Notes: generated from the letters alone by a model not told the origin. A DNA stretch of 64,000 nt from PMG-095 sp049324695 (GCA_049324695.1 JBMOMJ010000059.1:186001-250000), one strand, 5' to 3'. Positions 26,133 to 36,182 are shown, counted from the stretch's first letter. Numbers and translations are program-made.

Positions 26133-27977
26133 TCAGGGTTGTGGTGCAACCGCTGAGAAAGCATCGTGCGTGACTACGCTCACGACGAGATCTCGCAGCT
26201 TGAAACCCGACATCTGAAATGAAGCAGCCAGCGCGTTGAGCACGCTACCGTCCACGTCGCGCTCCTCACGACCGAAGGCATACGCGTGATACTTTCGAAC
26301 CAGACATTGCGCGACGGCCACGTCGGAGCTTATCGTCTGTCCGAGAGCCCGCGCGTCGGCGATCGGCTGACCGTTGAACGAGCCGCTGGGATCGATGGGC
26401 AGGCCGCGGTCCGTCGTGCGATAGCGACCAATCGCATCGAAGTTTTCGAGCGGCAGCCCCAGAGGATCCATCAAAGCGTGGCAAGCGCTGCAACTCGGGT
26501 TCGTGCGATGGATTTCGAGGCGTTGACGCTTCGTCAGCGGTTGATCCGCCGGGGGCTCCTCCAAGTTCACGTTTACGTCCGGCGGTGGCGGCGGAATGGG
26601 CGTGCACATCAGCGCATCGCGCATGAACTTGCCGCGCAACGTGGGCGAACCTTCTTTCTGGTTCGCGAACTGCGAGAGAAATCCTGCCTTGCTCAGAATA
26701 CCGAGCCGCAGCCCATCCGCAGGCAGCGAGCGCACTTGAAAGGCGGTGGCCGTAAGCCCGCTCGGGTCGAGTCCGTACAGCTTCGCCAAGTCGGCATTTA
26801 CCACCACCTTGTTGGTGGAGAACAAGCTGAGCGCGCTAGCTCGGTCGTCGAATGCGATGCTCGCCCACGTCTCACGCATGTCGCGAACCATCGCATCTTG
26901 CAGCGCGGGACCGTACTCGGGGAACAAGCCCGGGTCTTTGGCTTGAGTTGCCAGACGGTCCAGCCGCATGTACTCCTCGGCGAACGCGGCGGCGGCTTCG
27001 CGTCCCGCAGGTGCATCGAGCAGGCGCGTCGCGGCCGCGCGAATTCCTTCGACGTTCGACAGCGAGCCGCTTGCTGCTTGGTCGAGCAGAGCCTTGTCCG
27101 GCAGGCTATTCCAAATCAAAAATGCCAGGCGCGCGGCCATTTCGTAGCCGGTGAGGCGCATCCCGCCGTTCGTCGAAGCGCCAAGCTCCGGGCGATAGAT
27201 GAAGTTCGGCGAGACGAACAGCGCGACCGTCGCCCAGCGCGCGCCTTCGACGGGACTGCCGAGATCCGTTGCGGCCTTTGCCGAAACCGCCATCAGTCGA
27301 TCCAGCTCGCTACCTTCGAGAGGCCGCCGCCAAGCCCGCAACCCCAGCCCTTGCAAGAACCCGCGCACGCACGAATCGGTAGCGGCGCCACTCGGCGTGC
27401 AGCCGATGAACTTGGACCGCTTCGCCACATCGGAAAACACACTCTCGACGGCCCTCTCGATCGCCGTTTGGTACTGCTCGACACCGCGCTCGGAAGTGAC
27501 CACACTCGACGCGCCCACTGTCGCGAAGTTGCCGTTGTAGCTATCGGAGTCGAGCTCGTTGACGTTTACCTCGACGCCGAACACGTCGCGGACGGCGTTG
27601 CGAAACTGCGTTCGAGTCAAACGACGCAGCATGCCCACCGCGGGTTGGAAGGCGGGAGGGTCGGGAAAAATCGGTTCGGCCCCGGTGCGTCCGCCGCTGC
27701 CAGCCGGAGAATGCATTCCGCCAATGCCACCCTGGATCGAACTCGTGCTGCCCCCGGAGTCCATCGAGCCATTGCCGTTCCCGCCCGAACCCGTGGATGA
27801 ACCTACGCCAGCGCCGCCCCCCGAAGCAGACAAACTTCCAGCCGCACCGGCAGTGCCTCCGCGAGAGCCCGACATACCATTCGAAGGTTCCTCCACGCGC
27901 CCTGTGCACGCACATGCGAGCGCACACCAGCCGATGACGCTTCGTGCCGAGGCCAGATCGAACCGGAACGGCTTCAT
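26133..27977 (-). CDS. DUF1592/DUF1588-family lipoprotein with CxxCH haem motif
   Basis: Started at ATG 27977 the product is 614 residues with a lipobox (WCALACAC) and a Gly/Ser spacer. The DUF1587/1595/1592/1588/1585 series follows: LRRLTRTQFRNAVRDVFG near residue 115, GYEMAARLAFLIWNSLPD (DUF1592) near 315, and NPSCSACHALMDPLGLPLEN near 525, where CSACH is a c-type haem motif. Such proteins are thought to be exported redox proteins. The longer upstream ATG is rejected because it would bury the signal peptide. Confidence 0.88.
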   Translation of the reverse strand: MKPFRFDLASARSVIGWCALACACTGRVEEPSNGMSGSRGGTAGAAGSLSASGGGAGVGSSTGSGGNGNGSMDSGGSTSSIQGGIGGMHSPAGSGGRTGAEPIFPDPPAFQPAVGMLRRLTRTQFRNAVRDVFGVEVNVNELDSDSYNGNFATVGASSVVTSERGVEQYQTAIERAVESVFSDVAKRSKFIGCTPSGAATDSCVRGFLQGLGLRAWRRPLEGSELDRLMAVSAKAATDLGSPVEGARWATVALFVSPNFIYRPELGASTNGGMRLTGYEMAARLAFLIWNSLPDKALLDQAASGSLSNVEGIRAAATRLLDAPAGREAAAAFAEEYMRLDRLATQAKDPGLFPEYGPALQDAMVRDMRETWASIAFDDRASALSLFSTNKVVVNADLAKLYGLDPSGLTATAFQVRSLPADGLRLGILSKAGFLSQFANQKEGSPTLRGKFMRDALMCTPIPPPPPDVNVNLEEPPADQPLTKRQRLEIHRTNPSCSACHALMDPLGLPLENFDAIGRYRTTDRGLPIDPSGSFNGQPIADARALGQTISSDVAVAQCLVRKYHAYAFGREERDVDGSVLNALAASFQMSGFKLRDLVVSVVTHDAFSAVAPQP

Positions 27978-28243
27978 TTCATTCTCCGAATTGCGCGCAT
28001 GCCAACGCAACAGCGCACGTGCAACCGCTCGCAGCAGTCTCGCTAGTCGCATTGAAGGGCTGCGCTCTTCACAATGCGAGTCGCAGATACTCCAGCAGTG
28101 GCAACCCCGAGCCCGATCCGTCTCTCATACGGCGCGGCGTGCGCTGCGTCGTAAGCTCGCCCCCAACCTCCAGTGCGCCCCCGAAGACCCGCCAGGAGAC
28201 CAGCCGTGAGAGAAATTTTCCCAATGGCGAGAAACGAAGCCCG

Positions 28244-28369
28244 CGGCTGCTGCAACCGCAATCGCTACGCGACATTGCCCGGTTCGTCCTCGAGCATCTC
28301 GACGAGCCACTATCCGTAGAACGCCTGGCCCGCGCGCTCGGCATGAGCGTCCGTTCGCTCACCCGCTGA
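28244..28369 (+). pseudogene. AraC-family DNA-binding domain remnant
   Basis: About 36 codons (28259-28366) read QSLRDIARFVLEHLDEPLSV, ERLARALGMSVRSLTR, which is the first helix-turn-helix of an AraC domain. A TGA follows where the second half should begin; after it CREQRDESL in the same frame may be further decayed sequence. No start or sensor domain is present upstream. It is a broken regulator left next to a GST gene and an intact AraC gene. Confidence 0.65.
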
Positions 28370-28505
28370 TGCCGCGAACAGCGCGATGAATCGCTTCGAT
28401 CTCCAACCGCACCCGGTGGAGAAACTTCGCCAGGTGAGACTCTCGGACAAGTCGTTGTTCCTATCGGAGCTCGTCGCACGGAGGGCGCGTCACGACATTA
28501 CCGGC

Positions 28506-29168
28506 ATGAACACACAACAAATCCCGAGCATTGAGCTTTTCACTTTTGGTTCCACTAATGGACACAAAGTAGCGATCGCGCTGGAGGAGCTCGGGTTCGA
28601 CTACCAGGTACACACCGTCAACGTGTTTTCGGGGGAAGGACGAACTCGCGAATTCCTGGCAATCAACCCAGCGGGCAAGATCCCCGTGCTGCGAGATCGT
28701 GACGCCGACCTCGTTCTGACCGAGTCGGATGCCATCCTACTTTATCTTGCAGATAAGGCCGGGCGTCTCGTGCCCTCCTCTGGTAGAGAGCGCATGCGGG
28801 CGATCGAGTTGTTGTTTCTGCAGGCTTCGTTGCAGGGCCCCATGTTCGGACAACGCATGCACTTCTCCTTGTTTTCAGCCGAAGCGGTCCCCTACGGCAT
28901 TCGTCGCTACGAGGAGCAGTGCGGGATCATCGACAACTTGGTCGATCAACTCTTGTCCGGGCGTAGCTACTTTCTCGGAGCAGAGTACTCGATCGTCGAT
29001 ATTGCTTTCTTTTCTTGGTACTTCGCCTCAAAAGCAGCCGGATTTGACATCGAAGGACACACGAACCTCAAGGATTGGTTCGAGCGTGTGAGTGCCCGCC
29101 CGGCCGTCGCGCGTGGTGTAACCGTTCCCAAACCACTTCCGGCGCTGCCCCCGCGAAAGGTCGCCTGA
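28506..29168 (+). CDS. Glutathione S-transferase family protein
   Basis: Started at ATG 28506 it is 220 residues. The N-terminal thioredoxin-like domain has FTFGSTNGHKVAIALEELG and the cis-Pro/ESDAI motif (NPAGKIPVLRDRD, then LTESDAILLYLADKAG). The C-terminal helical domain has SIVDIAFFSWY. This resembles YfcG/YghU-type or nu-class GSTs acting on small electrophiles or disulphides. An earlier in-frame ATG at 28386 adds 40 residues without domain support. It converges with an AraC-type gene. Confidence 0.88.
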   Translation: MNTQQIPSIELFTFGSTNGHKVAIALEELGFDYQVHTVNVFSGEGRTREFLAINPAGKIPVLRDRDADLVLTESDAILLYLADKAGRLVPSSGRERMRAIELLFLQASLQGPMFGQRMHFSLFSAEAVPYGIRRYEEQCGIIDNLVDQLLSGRSYFLGAEYSIVDIAFFSWYFASKAAGFDIEGHTNLKDWFERVSARPAVARGVTVPKPLPALPPRKVA

Positions 29169-29197
29169 ACTAGAAGCTGACAAGCACTTGCCTGATC

Positions 29198-30172
29198 CTA
29201 GATCGGTGCCCATGCCGGCGGGCCCTGCGTTTGCGGGGCTCGCTCGTGCTGCGCTCGAGACATCGTACGAAAGGATCCGGGCGCGCTGCCTAGGCTTCTG
29301 CGAAAGGCGCGAGAGAACGCCGCCGCGGTCTGATAGCCTACCCGCGGCGCAATTTCATCGAGAGACAGCGGAGTGTCCCTGAGCAACTTGGCTGCAAGGC
29401 ACATCCGCCATCGTGTCAGGTACGCGACCGGCGTTTCACCAACTAACTCGAGGAACCGGCGCGCGAAGGTTGCTCGCGATTGCCCAACTTGGCGTGCTAG
29501 CTCTTCCAGGGACCAATCAGCATCAGGGCGCTCGTGTATGAGACCCAGCGCTTTTGATATGTGCGCATCTCGAAGAGCGCCGAACCATCCGCCCGCAGCG
29601 AGAGGCTGGCTTGTGAGCCACGCGCGCACGACAAAAACCAGCAGACTGTCGACGAGCCGCGGAACCACAAGTTCGGTTCCTGTTCCCGCATTCTTCGCCT
29701 CGTGATGTAGCAATTGCAGCAAGAGCTGCAGCTGTACGTGTCGCTCTGCTTCCTGCGCTGGTAGATGAATGAGCGGTGGAAGCAGCGAGGTGAGCGGATG
29801 TGCGCCAGCTCCCTGGAAGAGATATTTGGCGCACAACACGAGCGTGGTCTCGTGAGCGCGCGACGTCGGCAGCGACGCGAGTCGCCGCGGCATCGCTCTC
29901 AGCACCTCTTTGTGTGGAGCTGGCCTGGTCTTCGGATCGTCGCAAATCGAATGCCCAACGCCAGCGCGAATCAGTACGACATCGCCCGCTCGGAGATGGA
30001 TAAAGCGACGCTCTGCCGTGGTGCGCAGCCAGCAGCTCCCACGCTGGACCACGTGGACGTGAGCTTCGGCAATGGGATCGATCTCGAGTCCCCAAGGCGG
30101 CACCAGCTCTGCTTGGGCGACCACAGTTGCCCCCACGCGCGTTATCGAGAGCACATCTGCGAGGACGTCCAT
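29198..30172 (-). CDS. AraC family regulator with cupin N-terminal domain
   Basis: From ATG 30172 the protein is 324 residues. The N-terminal half is a cupin-type sensor starting MDVLADVLSITRVGATVVAQ, with GDVVLIRAGVGHS. The C-terminal half has two AraC helix-turn-helix units: SLEELARQVGQSRATFARRF and SLDEIAPRVGYQTAAAFSRA. Such regulators often control a neighbouring oxidoreductase or GST-like enzyme; the GST gene converges with it 30 bp away. An ATG at 30199 is an alternative start. Confidence 0.9.
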   Translation of the reverse strand: MDVLADVLSITRVGATVVAQAELVPPWGLEIDPIAEAHVHVVQRGSCWLRTTAERRFIHLRAGDVVLIRAGVGHSICDDPKTRPAPHKEVLRAMPRRLASLPTSRAHETTLVLCAKYLFQGAGAHPLTSLLPPLIHLPAQEAERHVQLQLLLQLLHHEAKNAGTGTELVVPRLVDSLLVFVVRAWLTSQPLAAGGWFGALRDAHISKALGLIHERPDADWSLEELARQVGQSRATFARRFLELVGETPVAYLTRWRMCLAAKLLRDTPLSLDEIAPRVGYQTAAAFSRAFRRSLGSAPGSFRTMSRAQHERAPQTQGPPAWAPI

Positions 30173-30281
30173 TGCAGTGCAGCCTATCACCCGGGGCAAA
30201 ACTGGCGAGGCTGGGACCCAAGCGAACTAAGCCGCCTCCACCGCCGCCACCAGGGCTCGAGCGCTCGGTGCCGCGCGACCG

Positions 30282-31184
30282 CTAGCCCTTCACCAAACGA
30301 GCCCCAACGGCTTCGATAAGATGGTCCGTCAAAGCCCGCACGGTCGTGCTCGAAAATCTGCCTGGTGGATTCAATGCGTAAACTGGCGCCGGAGGCGGAG
30401 CATATTCGCGCAAGAGAGGGACCAGGCGTCCACGTCGGATGTCTTCGCCCACGATCCAGTCGGCCAGGAGCGCGAGCCCGAGTCCCCGACGTGCCATCAG
30501 CGCCACTGCCTCGCTGTTGTCGGCGGCAAATCGACCGCGGACTGGAATCGGAACGCCCGTCTCGCCCTCCTTTCCGAAGCGCCACGTGATTGGAGCGTTC
30601 ACATCTCCGTGCACCAGGCACTCGTGCTGGCGCAAGTCGTCGGGTGTTCGCGGTTTGCCATGGGTCTTCAGGTAGCTCGGGGCGCCCACGAGGACGCGGC
30701 GGCTCTCGGCGATCTTTCGCCCGCGTGCGCTGGTATCCATCGGAACACCCACCCGGATAGCCAGATCGAAACCCTCGTCCACCAAATTGACGTAGCGGTC
30801 GCTCATGACGAGCTCGGCGCTGACTTGCGGATACCGCTTCAAAAAGTCGCCGATAGCCGGGACGACATACAGCCGCCCGAACACGACGGGGATGCTCACG
30901 CGGACACGACCGCGCGGCGCAGGCGCGCGCTGCTCGAATTCGGCACTGAGATCGTCGAAGGCCGCGAGCACGTCGCGTGCACGCATCAGCAAACGTTGCC
31001 CACTCTCCGTGATGCGTATCGAACGAGTGGTCCGCTCCACGAGAGTGGTGCCAAGCGCGGATTCTAGCTCCGCGACCCACTTACTCGCCGTGGACTGCTT
31101 GATCTTGAGCTCACGAGCCGCCGCTGAAAAGCTCCCGCGCTCAGAAAGGCGGGAAAACAAGCGCAGTGCGTCGAGGCGGTCCAT
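30282..31184 (-). CDS. LysR family transcriptional regulator
   Basis: The 300-residue protein begins with a LysR wHTH (LRLFSRLSERGSFSAAAREL, then KQSTASKWVAELESALGTTL) and continues with a periplasmic-binding-protein-like effector domain (RVRVSIPVVFGRLYVVPAIG). It belongs to the large CrgA/DsdC-like group. It is divergent from a 3-hydroxyisobutyrate-dehydrogenase-like gene across 85 bp, the usual layout of a LysR regulator and its target. Confidence 0.93.
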   Translation of the reverse strand: MDRLDALRLFSRLSERGSFSAAARELKIKQSTASKWVAELESALGTTLVERTTRSIRITESGQRLLMRARDVLAAFDDLSAEFEQRAPAPRGRVRVSIPVVFGRLYVVPAIGDFLKRYPQVSAELVMSDRYVNLVDEGFDLAIRVGVPMDTSARGRKIAESRRVLVGAPSYLKTHGKPRTPDDLRQHECLVHGDVNAPITWRFGKEGETGVPIPVRGRFAADNSEAVALMARRGLGLALLADWIVGEDIRRGRLVPLLREYAPPPAPVYALNPPGRFSSTTVRALTDHLIEAVGARLVKG

Positions 31185-31269
31185 GGCAGTGGACTATGCC
31201 CGATTGGAATAAGTCGTTGCAATAGAGCGGCATTTAATTCCGCTTAGGAATGATTCAATCTTAGGCCGG
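31185..31269. promoter_or_regulatory. Divergent LysR/dehydrogenase control region
   Basis: The 85-bp spacer is AT-richer than its surroundings. It holds GATTGGAAT at its left and the inverted near-copy ATTCAATC at its right end, with the palindromic stretch GCGGCATTTAATTCCGC between them. These are candidate LysR contacts; no site was tested against a consensus. Confidence 0.4.
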
Positions 31270-32160
31270 ATGACAACCAAGCATCGAACCAAGGTCGCGT
31301 TTTTGGGGCTCGGAGCAATGGGCGCGCGTATGGCTGCGCGGCTCGTAACAGAGGATATCGACCTCAAAGTGTGGAGTCGATCTGGCTTGCCCGAAGGATT
31401 CTCGTCGTTGCGTCCCCACCTGGTGCCCCGGGTTGCGGCAGCCGTAGAGGGAGCCGACGTCGTGATCGCGATGGTCACCGACGATCAGGCGTCACGTGAC
31501 GTTTGGCTGAATTCGGGAGCTTTGAGCGGAATGGAGCGCGGTGCCATCGCGGTCGACTGCAGCACGCTGACTCCGGCATGGGTGGGAAAGCTGGCGCACC
31601 ACGCTCGCGACGCGCAAGTCGTGTTTGTTGATGCTCCGGTGGTCGGATCGCGTCCTCAGGCCGACGCTGGCGGCCTCATCTTTCTCGCTGGTGGCGACGC
31701 GTCCGCGCTCGAGAGGGTAAGGCCAACGCTGCTTCGCATGGGGAGTGCGATCCACCATCTTGGCGCATCACCCGCTGGAACCATCACGAAGCTGCTTGCG
31801 AACACTCTTTTCACTACGCAGGTGGCGACGTTAGCCGAGGTCGTCGGCGTCGCACGGCGCGCGCAGCTCGAGCTCCCAGCGTTGGCGCGAGCACTCGATG
31901 CGCTCCCGCTCACGAGCGGCTCGGCAAAGGCTGCTATGTCGGGGATGCTCGCCGAGAACTTCGCGCCGATGTTCCCGGTAGGGCTTGCCGCGAAGGACCT
32001 ACGTTACGCAGTCGCCACAGCCACTGCGGCTCACGTAGATACGCCGATGACGAGGGCGGCCTGCAACGTTTTCGAGCAAGCCCTCGGTAGTGGGCTCTCC
32101 GACGAGAACCTGACGGCGGTGGTCAAGCTCTACGCAGAGAAGCACAACTCCGAGTCGTAA
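31270..32160 (+). CDS. NAD(P)-dependent beta-hydroxyacid dehydrogenase (3-hydroxyisobutyrate dehydrogenase family)
   Basis: The 296-residue protein has an N-terminal Rossmann motif (VAFLGLGAMGARMAARL), the substrate motif FVDAPVVGSRPQADAGG near residue 122, and the catalytic Lys region AGTITKLLANTLF near 172. Members reduce or oxidise short beta-hydroxyacids or reduce imines. The divergent LysR gene is the likely regulator. Confidence 0.9.
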   Translation: MTTKHRTKVAFLGLGAMGARMAARLVTEDIDLKVWSRSGLPEGFSSLRPHLVPRVAAAVEGADVVIAMVTDDQASRDVWLNSGALSGMERGAIAVDCSTLTPAWVGKLAHHARDAQVVFVDAPVVGSRPQADAGGLIFLAGGDASALERVRPTLLRMGSAIHHLGASPAGTITKLLANTLFTTQVATLAEVVGVARRAQLELPALARALDALPLTSGSAKAAMSGMLAENFAPMFPVGLAAKDLRYAVATATAAHVDTPMTRAACNVFEQALGSGLSDENLTAVVKLYAEKHNSES

Positions 32161-32182
32161 GGACGTGCTCAGTGCGAGGCGC

Positions 32183-33043
32183 TCACGTCACTGCGCTCTT
32201 CGAAAAGCTTTCCCTGAAAGCACCCGGCGTCGTTCCGGTTTCCCGCCGAAAGAACTTCGTAAAGTTCGTGAGTTCGCTGAAGCCGAGCGCAGCCCCTATC
32301 GAACCGGCGCTATCCGCAGTGTGTGCGAGTAGCCGGCGCGCTTCGAGAGCAACACGCTGATCGATGTATTGTTTGGCGGTGAGCCCCGTTGCCGCTTGTA
32401 CAGCGCGAGTCAGCGTCTTGCCGGAATAGCCGATGTGGCGTTCGTAATCTCGGAGACGCCGGGTCTTCGCGAAACGACGTTCCACTTCGCTGCGGAACAG
32501 ATCGAATACCTGCGACCCGCGCGAGTCGCTGGTGCTAAAGGATGCCGCGGCTGCTTGGCGTACGAGCAGCAACAGCGCGCCGAGCAAATGCCGCAGCAGA
32601 GCAAAAGCTTCACTCCCGGTAGAAGCGCCAGGGGCCGCGAGCCGACGCAGCCGCGTGAGCAGCCAGTCAACGTCGGCTGCAAGAGCGCCAAGTGCAATCC
32701 CCCCCTGAATGCTGCCTGCGGATCCTTCATGGCTGTTGGGATCGAGCAGATCCGCCATAAACAGCAGCAACCAACCCTCGCACGACGCAGGTAAGTGCAG
32801 GCGCTGTATCTGTTCCGGATGGACCCAAACCACCACACCGGGCTTCACGGCGATGCGCTCGAAATCAACTTCGTACACGAATCGTCCGCGAGTGACGAAT
32901 GCCAGCTGATGAAAGAGCGGACGCAGCGGTCGCGCCAACGCTCCAGGCGGCGCCTTGCGCCGGAGCTCCGCGAGCGAAACAACCTCCAACGGGAAATTGG
33001 GACGCTGCGGATTCTCGAAGCCCATTCGCAGAATTGAGTCCAT
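32183..33043 (-). CDS. AraC family transcriptional regulator
   Basis: The 286-residue protein (ATG 33043) has a cupin-like arm (RPLFHQLAFVTRGRFVYEVD) and a C-terminal AraC domain with RRLRDYERHIGYSGKTLTRA and GSIGAALGFSELTNFTKFFR followed by RRETGTTPGAFRE. It converges with the dehydrogenase gene and is divergent, 72 bp away, from the metallo-beta-lactamase-fold gene, which it may control. Confidence 0.9.
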   Translation of the reverse strand: MDSILRMGFENPQRPNFPLEVVSLAELRRKAPPGALARPLRPLFHQLAFVTRGRFVYEVDFERIAVKPGVVVWVHPEQIQRLHLPASCEGWLLLFMADLLDPNSHEGSAGSIQGGIALGALAADVDWLLTRLRRLAAPGASTGSEAFALLRHLLGALLLLVRQAAAASFSTSDSRGSQVFDLFRSEVERRFAKTRRLRDYERHIGYSGKTLTRAVQAATGLTAKQYIDQRVALEARRLLAHTADSAGSIGAALGFSELTNFTKFFRRETGTTPGAFRESFSKSAVT

Positions 33044-33115
33044 GTCCGATTTTGACCTCAAAGTGGCCACACCTGACCCTTTTTAAACCCTGATTTATGC
33101 AGCATGTTGTAGCGC

Positions 33116-33865
33116 ATGAGCGGCATCGCGATCGTTTCTGTCCCGATTTTACCACTGCACATTGTCAACGCCCACATCCTGATTGGCGGCCAGGGCTGCG
33201 TGCTCGTGGACGCGGGCCTGCCGGGCTCCGAGAAAAAGTTCGAGCATCTGTTGCGGAAGCACGGCCTCGCTTGGGGCGACGTGCGCCTAATCGTGGTTAC
33301 CCATGCACACGTCGACCATGCCGGATCCGCTGCCCGCCTGCGCGAACTCTCCGGCGCCCCCATCGCAGCTCACGTGGGAGATTTGCCGCACTACTTGCAG
33401 AAAGAACCCATGACCTTCTGCTCGACGGGCGGCACTGCTCCACTGTTCCTGTCGTCCACCGGCCTGATTCGCGAGCCCTACGTACCCTTCACACCGGACA
33501 TATTGCTCGATGGCGATACTCCACTCGCCCTCGACCCGTACGGAGTCCCCGGCCACGTTCAATCAACGACGGGACACACGCGCGGCTCTCTCTCCGTCGT
33601 TCTCGCCGACGGACGCGCGCTTGTAGGCGACTTACTCGCATCGGGGCTCTTCATTGGCGGACTCATCCCCAACGGCCGTCCGCGGAGACCACCGTTCGAA
33701 GACGATCCGCGCGAGGTAGCCCGGCAATTGGAGCGACTACTCGACGCGGGAAGTTCAGAATTTTACGTTGGACACGGCTGGCCACTAACCTCCGAGCAGG
33801 TGCGGCGGCACGTTCATCATCTATTGGGAATCAGCGGCGCGCTCACGCACCCACTCGTCTCGTGA
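33116..33865 (+). CDS. Metallo-beta-lactamase fold hydrolase
   Basis: The 249-residue protein has the MBL metal motif THAHVDHAG (HxHxDH, residues 62-70), an upstream Asp in VLVDAGLPGSE, a third His in TTGHTRGSLSVVL near 157 and a last His in YVGHGWPL near 222. All ligands for a dinuclear metal site are present. The family covers lactonases, glyoxalase II and others; the substrate cannot be inferred. Confidence 0.9.
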   Translation: MSGIAIVSVPILPLHIVNAHILIGGQGCVLVDAGLPGSEKKFEHLLRKHGLAWGDVRLIVVTHAHVDHAGSAARLRELSGAPIAAHVGDLPHYLQKEPMTFCSTGGTAPLFLSSTGLIREPYVPFTPDILLDGDTPLALDPYGVPGHVQSTTGHTRGSLSVVLADGRALVGDLLASGLFIGGLIPNGRPRRPPFEDDPREVARQLERLLDAGSSEFYVGHGWPLTSEQVRRHVHHLLGISGALTHPLVS

Positions 33866-34065
33866 GAGCACACCGGCACGCATAATGAGATCGTGAGAGC
33901 TGGGCTGGGTAACCCCGTGCTCAGCGCTGAGCTCTGAATTGCTCGATTGACCGAGCTCCCGAATCTCGCATGAGCTTGCGTCGGGGCTTACTGCTGCGGG
34001 GCACAACTAGTGCAAGCGGCTGCCCGCAACTAAGAGCCGCACCTTGCGGCTCGATCGGAGGAACG

Positions 34066-35703
34066 ATGTCGCTTGAACGAACTTTGCAGGGAGCCCTGCT
34101 GGGAATATGCATGGTTGCTGGGGTGAATGGCTGCAGCGCTGTCGCCGAGCCCTACCCGGAGCAGACCGGTAAGGTCACCGAAGCGCTCGCGCTCGCGACG
34201 GTGGACACCGCGTGCACGGAACTACCGAACTTCGATCGGCGTCAATACTGCCTGAACCTGGGCATCAGCCCGAACAACATCATCGAAGGAGATGGGCAAT
34301 CGACCCAGATCAACGGCACTTCGGGCGCCGATTGCATCATTGGATCCTCTCTACACGAAAGCATCAACGCGGGCGGCGGCAATGACATCGTTTTCGGAGG
34401 AGATGGTAATGACACAATCGATGCAGGCTCAGGCAACGACGAGGTCTATGGTGAAGCGGGCCACGACAACATCCGGGGCGGGTCCGGCAACGACATGCTA
34501 TTCGGCGGAGAACAGGTCGATGCGATCTTCGGTGGCACCGGCGACGACACCCTCGTCGGAGGGAACGATCACGACACACTGATTGGTGAAGACGGGCTCG
34601 ATCACCTTTGGGGCGGCCCGGGAAACGACAATCTCACCGGAGATCTCGAAAACGGCGGCGGCACCGCGACAGGCGATGCCATCGTGGATTGCGAAGGATT
34701 CAACTCGATCGTAGCGCCTACGAGCGCCGATCGTTGCCGCTTGAACGCAGACACCGCGTCGAATGGGTGCAACACGCGCTTGTGCGGATCACCGATTCAG
34801 CCGAGCCAACAGGTGGGTAACGTCTCCGCTCAGAGTCCTTTGACGCTATTCTCAATGGGCATGACAGAAGCCGAGCTTCTCGTCGGCACCGGAGCTGAAA
34901 TTCGCCGCATTCCGTTCGACGGCGGCATACAATCGGCAATCGCCCTGGACGCCACCTCGCCCATCTTCGACGTAGCAAACGGTTTCATCTACTACACCGC
35001 AAGCGACTCGCTCCGGCGCTCTCCTGTCACTGGCGGCGCGACCACCTTGGTTCATCAGGGCACAACCGTGGACGTGCCACAAGTCGCCGGAGAGCGACTC
35101 TTCGCCTTGGACATCAACGGAATCTCCGCCGAGACATTTGCATCGATGCCGCTCAGCCCGCTCCCCAGTGTTCCGCAGACGCTGTTCTCGGCTGACATCA
35201 CCACGTCCGTCCGACGGAATTACATCATCTCGTGTGGACAAATCTTCTATCCAAACTCCGACACCGGAGACATTCGTCGCCGCGAGGGCACCGGCTCAGG
35301 CTCGACCACACTCGTCGCAGCTCCCGGCGTCGAAGGCACCGTCACAGCAGCCGCGGCAAGCACCAGCCACCTCTACCTCGTCACTGCGGAGAGGCTCTAT
35401 GCGATCTCCAAAGCCGACGGCAGCGTGCAAGTCCTCGCCACACCAGCTTCCGGCCGCACATTCTCGAAGCTAGTCGTAGACGATCTCGACAATAGACTCT
35501 ATTTCACCAGCCACGCCGTGGTTACCGGCGGCGGATGCTCGAACGGCCGCCTCGAAAGCATCTCCCTGAACGGCAGCGCCCGAACCACAATCGAGGACTA
35601 CCCGCCAACGCCCGCCAACCTCTGCATCCGCGACCTCATCCAGGACGATCGCCGCCTCTTCGCGATCCGCAACGACGGCTCGGTACGGCGCTGGTTCAAG
35701 TGA
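34066..35703 (+). CDS. RTX (hemolysin-type calcium-binding) repeat lipoprotein
   Basis: The 545-residue product starts at ATG 34066 with GGAGG seven bases upstream and has a lipobox (VAGVNGCSA). Residues ~100-210 carry about ten GGxGxDxLxG nonapeptide repeats, for example GGGNDIVFGGDGNDTIDAG, which fold into a calcium-binding beta-roll. The remaining ~330 residues are beta-propeller-like (repeated short strands such as LVGTGAEIRRIPFDGG). No lipase or protease catalytic domain is seen. RTX repeats on a lipoprotein, not a type I secreted toxin, suggest a structural surface role. Confidence 0.85.
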   Translation: MSLERTLQGALLGICMVAGVNGCSAVAEPYPEQTGKVTEALALATVDTACTELPNFDRRQYCLNLGISPNNIIEGDGQSTQINGTSGADCIIGSSLHESINAGGGNDIVFGGDGNDTIDAGSGNDEVYGEAGHDNIRGGSGNDMLFGGEQVDAIFGGTGDDTLVGGNDHDTLIGEDGLDHLWGGPGNDNLTGDLENGGGTATGDAIVDCEGFNSIVAPTSADRCRLNADTASNGCNTRLCGSPIQPSQQVGNVSAQSPLTLFSMGMTEAELLVGTGAEIRRIPFDGGIQSAIALDATSPIFDVANGFIYYTASDSLRRSPVTGGATTLVHQGTTVDVPQVAGERLFALDINGISAETFASMPLSPLPSVPQTLFSADITTSVRRNYIISCGQIFYPNSDTGDIRRREGTGSGSTTLVAAPGVEGTVTAAAASTSHLYLVTAERLYAISKADGSVQVLATPASGRTFSKLVVDDLDNRLYFTSHAVVTGGGCSNGRLESISLNGSARTTIEDYPPTPANLCIRDLIQDDRRLFAIRNDGSVRRWFK

Positions 35704-36182
35704 GCGCCGTTCGAGGCACGAAAACGAAAGACATCGCGCGGTACTGAGCTGAACACCGCGCGCGAACTCGAGAGTGGGGGCGGCGCCGAGCGCGATTCAA
35801 AGCTCACTATAGAGCCTGAGCAGCGTGACCCGCCGCCCCTTTGAACTTCATTCGGGCCACTCAGTACAACGAGGACTCATGTTTCAGCGGTCGCGCCTTC
35901 GCCGATCGTGCCCGCGCCGGATGATGGGTGAGTCGGGAGTAGGCACGAAAGATCGTTTCGGAATCGTAGTTCCGGTTCGGACTCGCACTCGCACTCGACA
36001 CCGTGGTGAGCGACCGTCTCCGACCGGAGAAGCTCTCGCTGCACGCCTGGGGTTCCGAGTTGCATTAAGTTGCCGGCCGACGCGAAGACTACGACGCTTC
36101 ACCTTCCGGTGTTTGGCGCACCCCGTTCAGGATCATGTCGATGGTTCCCGAAATTGAGGGCGGCGAACGACGGTCGACGCGA
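35704..36182. other. 479-bp gene-free region
   Basis: Both strands carry only short, compositionally odd frames. A small ACTCGC tandem repeat near 35983-35999 is the only visible structure. It separates the host RTX gene from the yhcG remnant and the attachment region. Confidence 0.4.

Noticed and set aside
26286..27800. 504-residue rightward frame opposite the DUF1592 gene
   Set aside because: It is an antisense shadow with no domain; the leftward frame has the haem motif and known domains.
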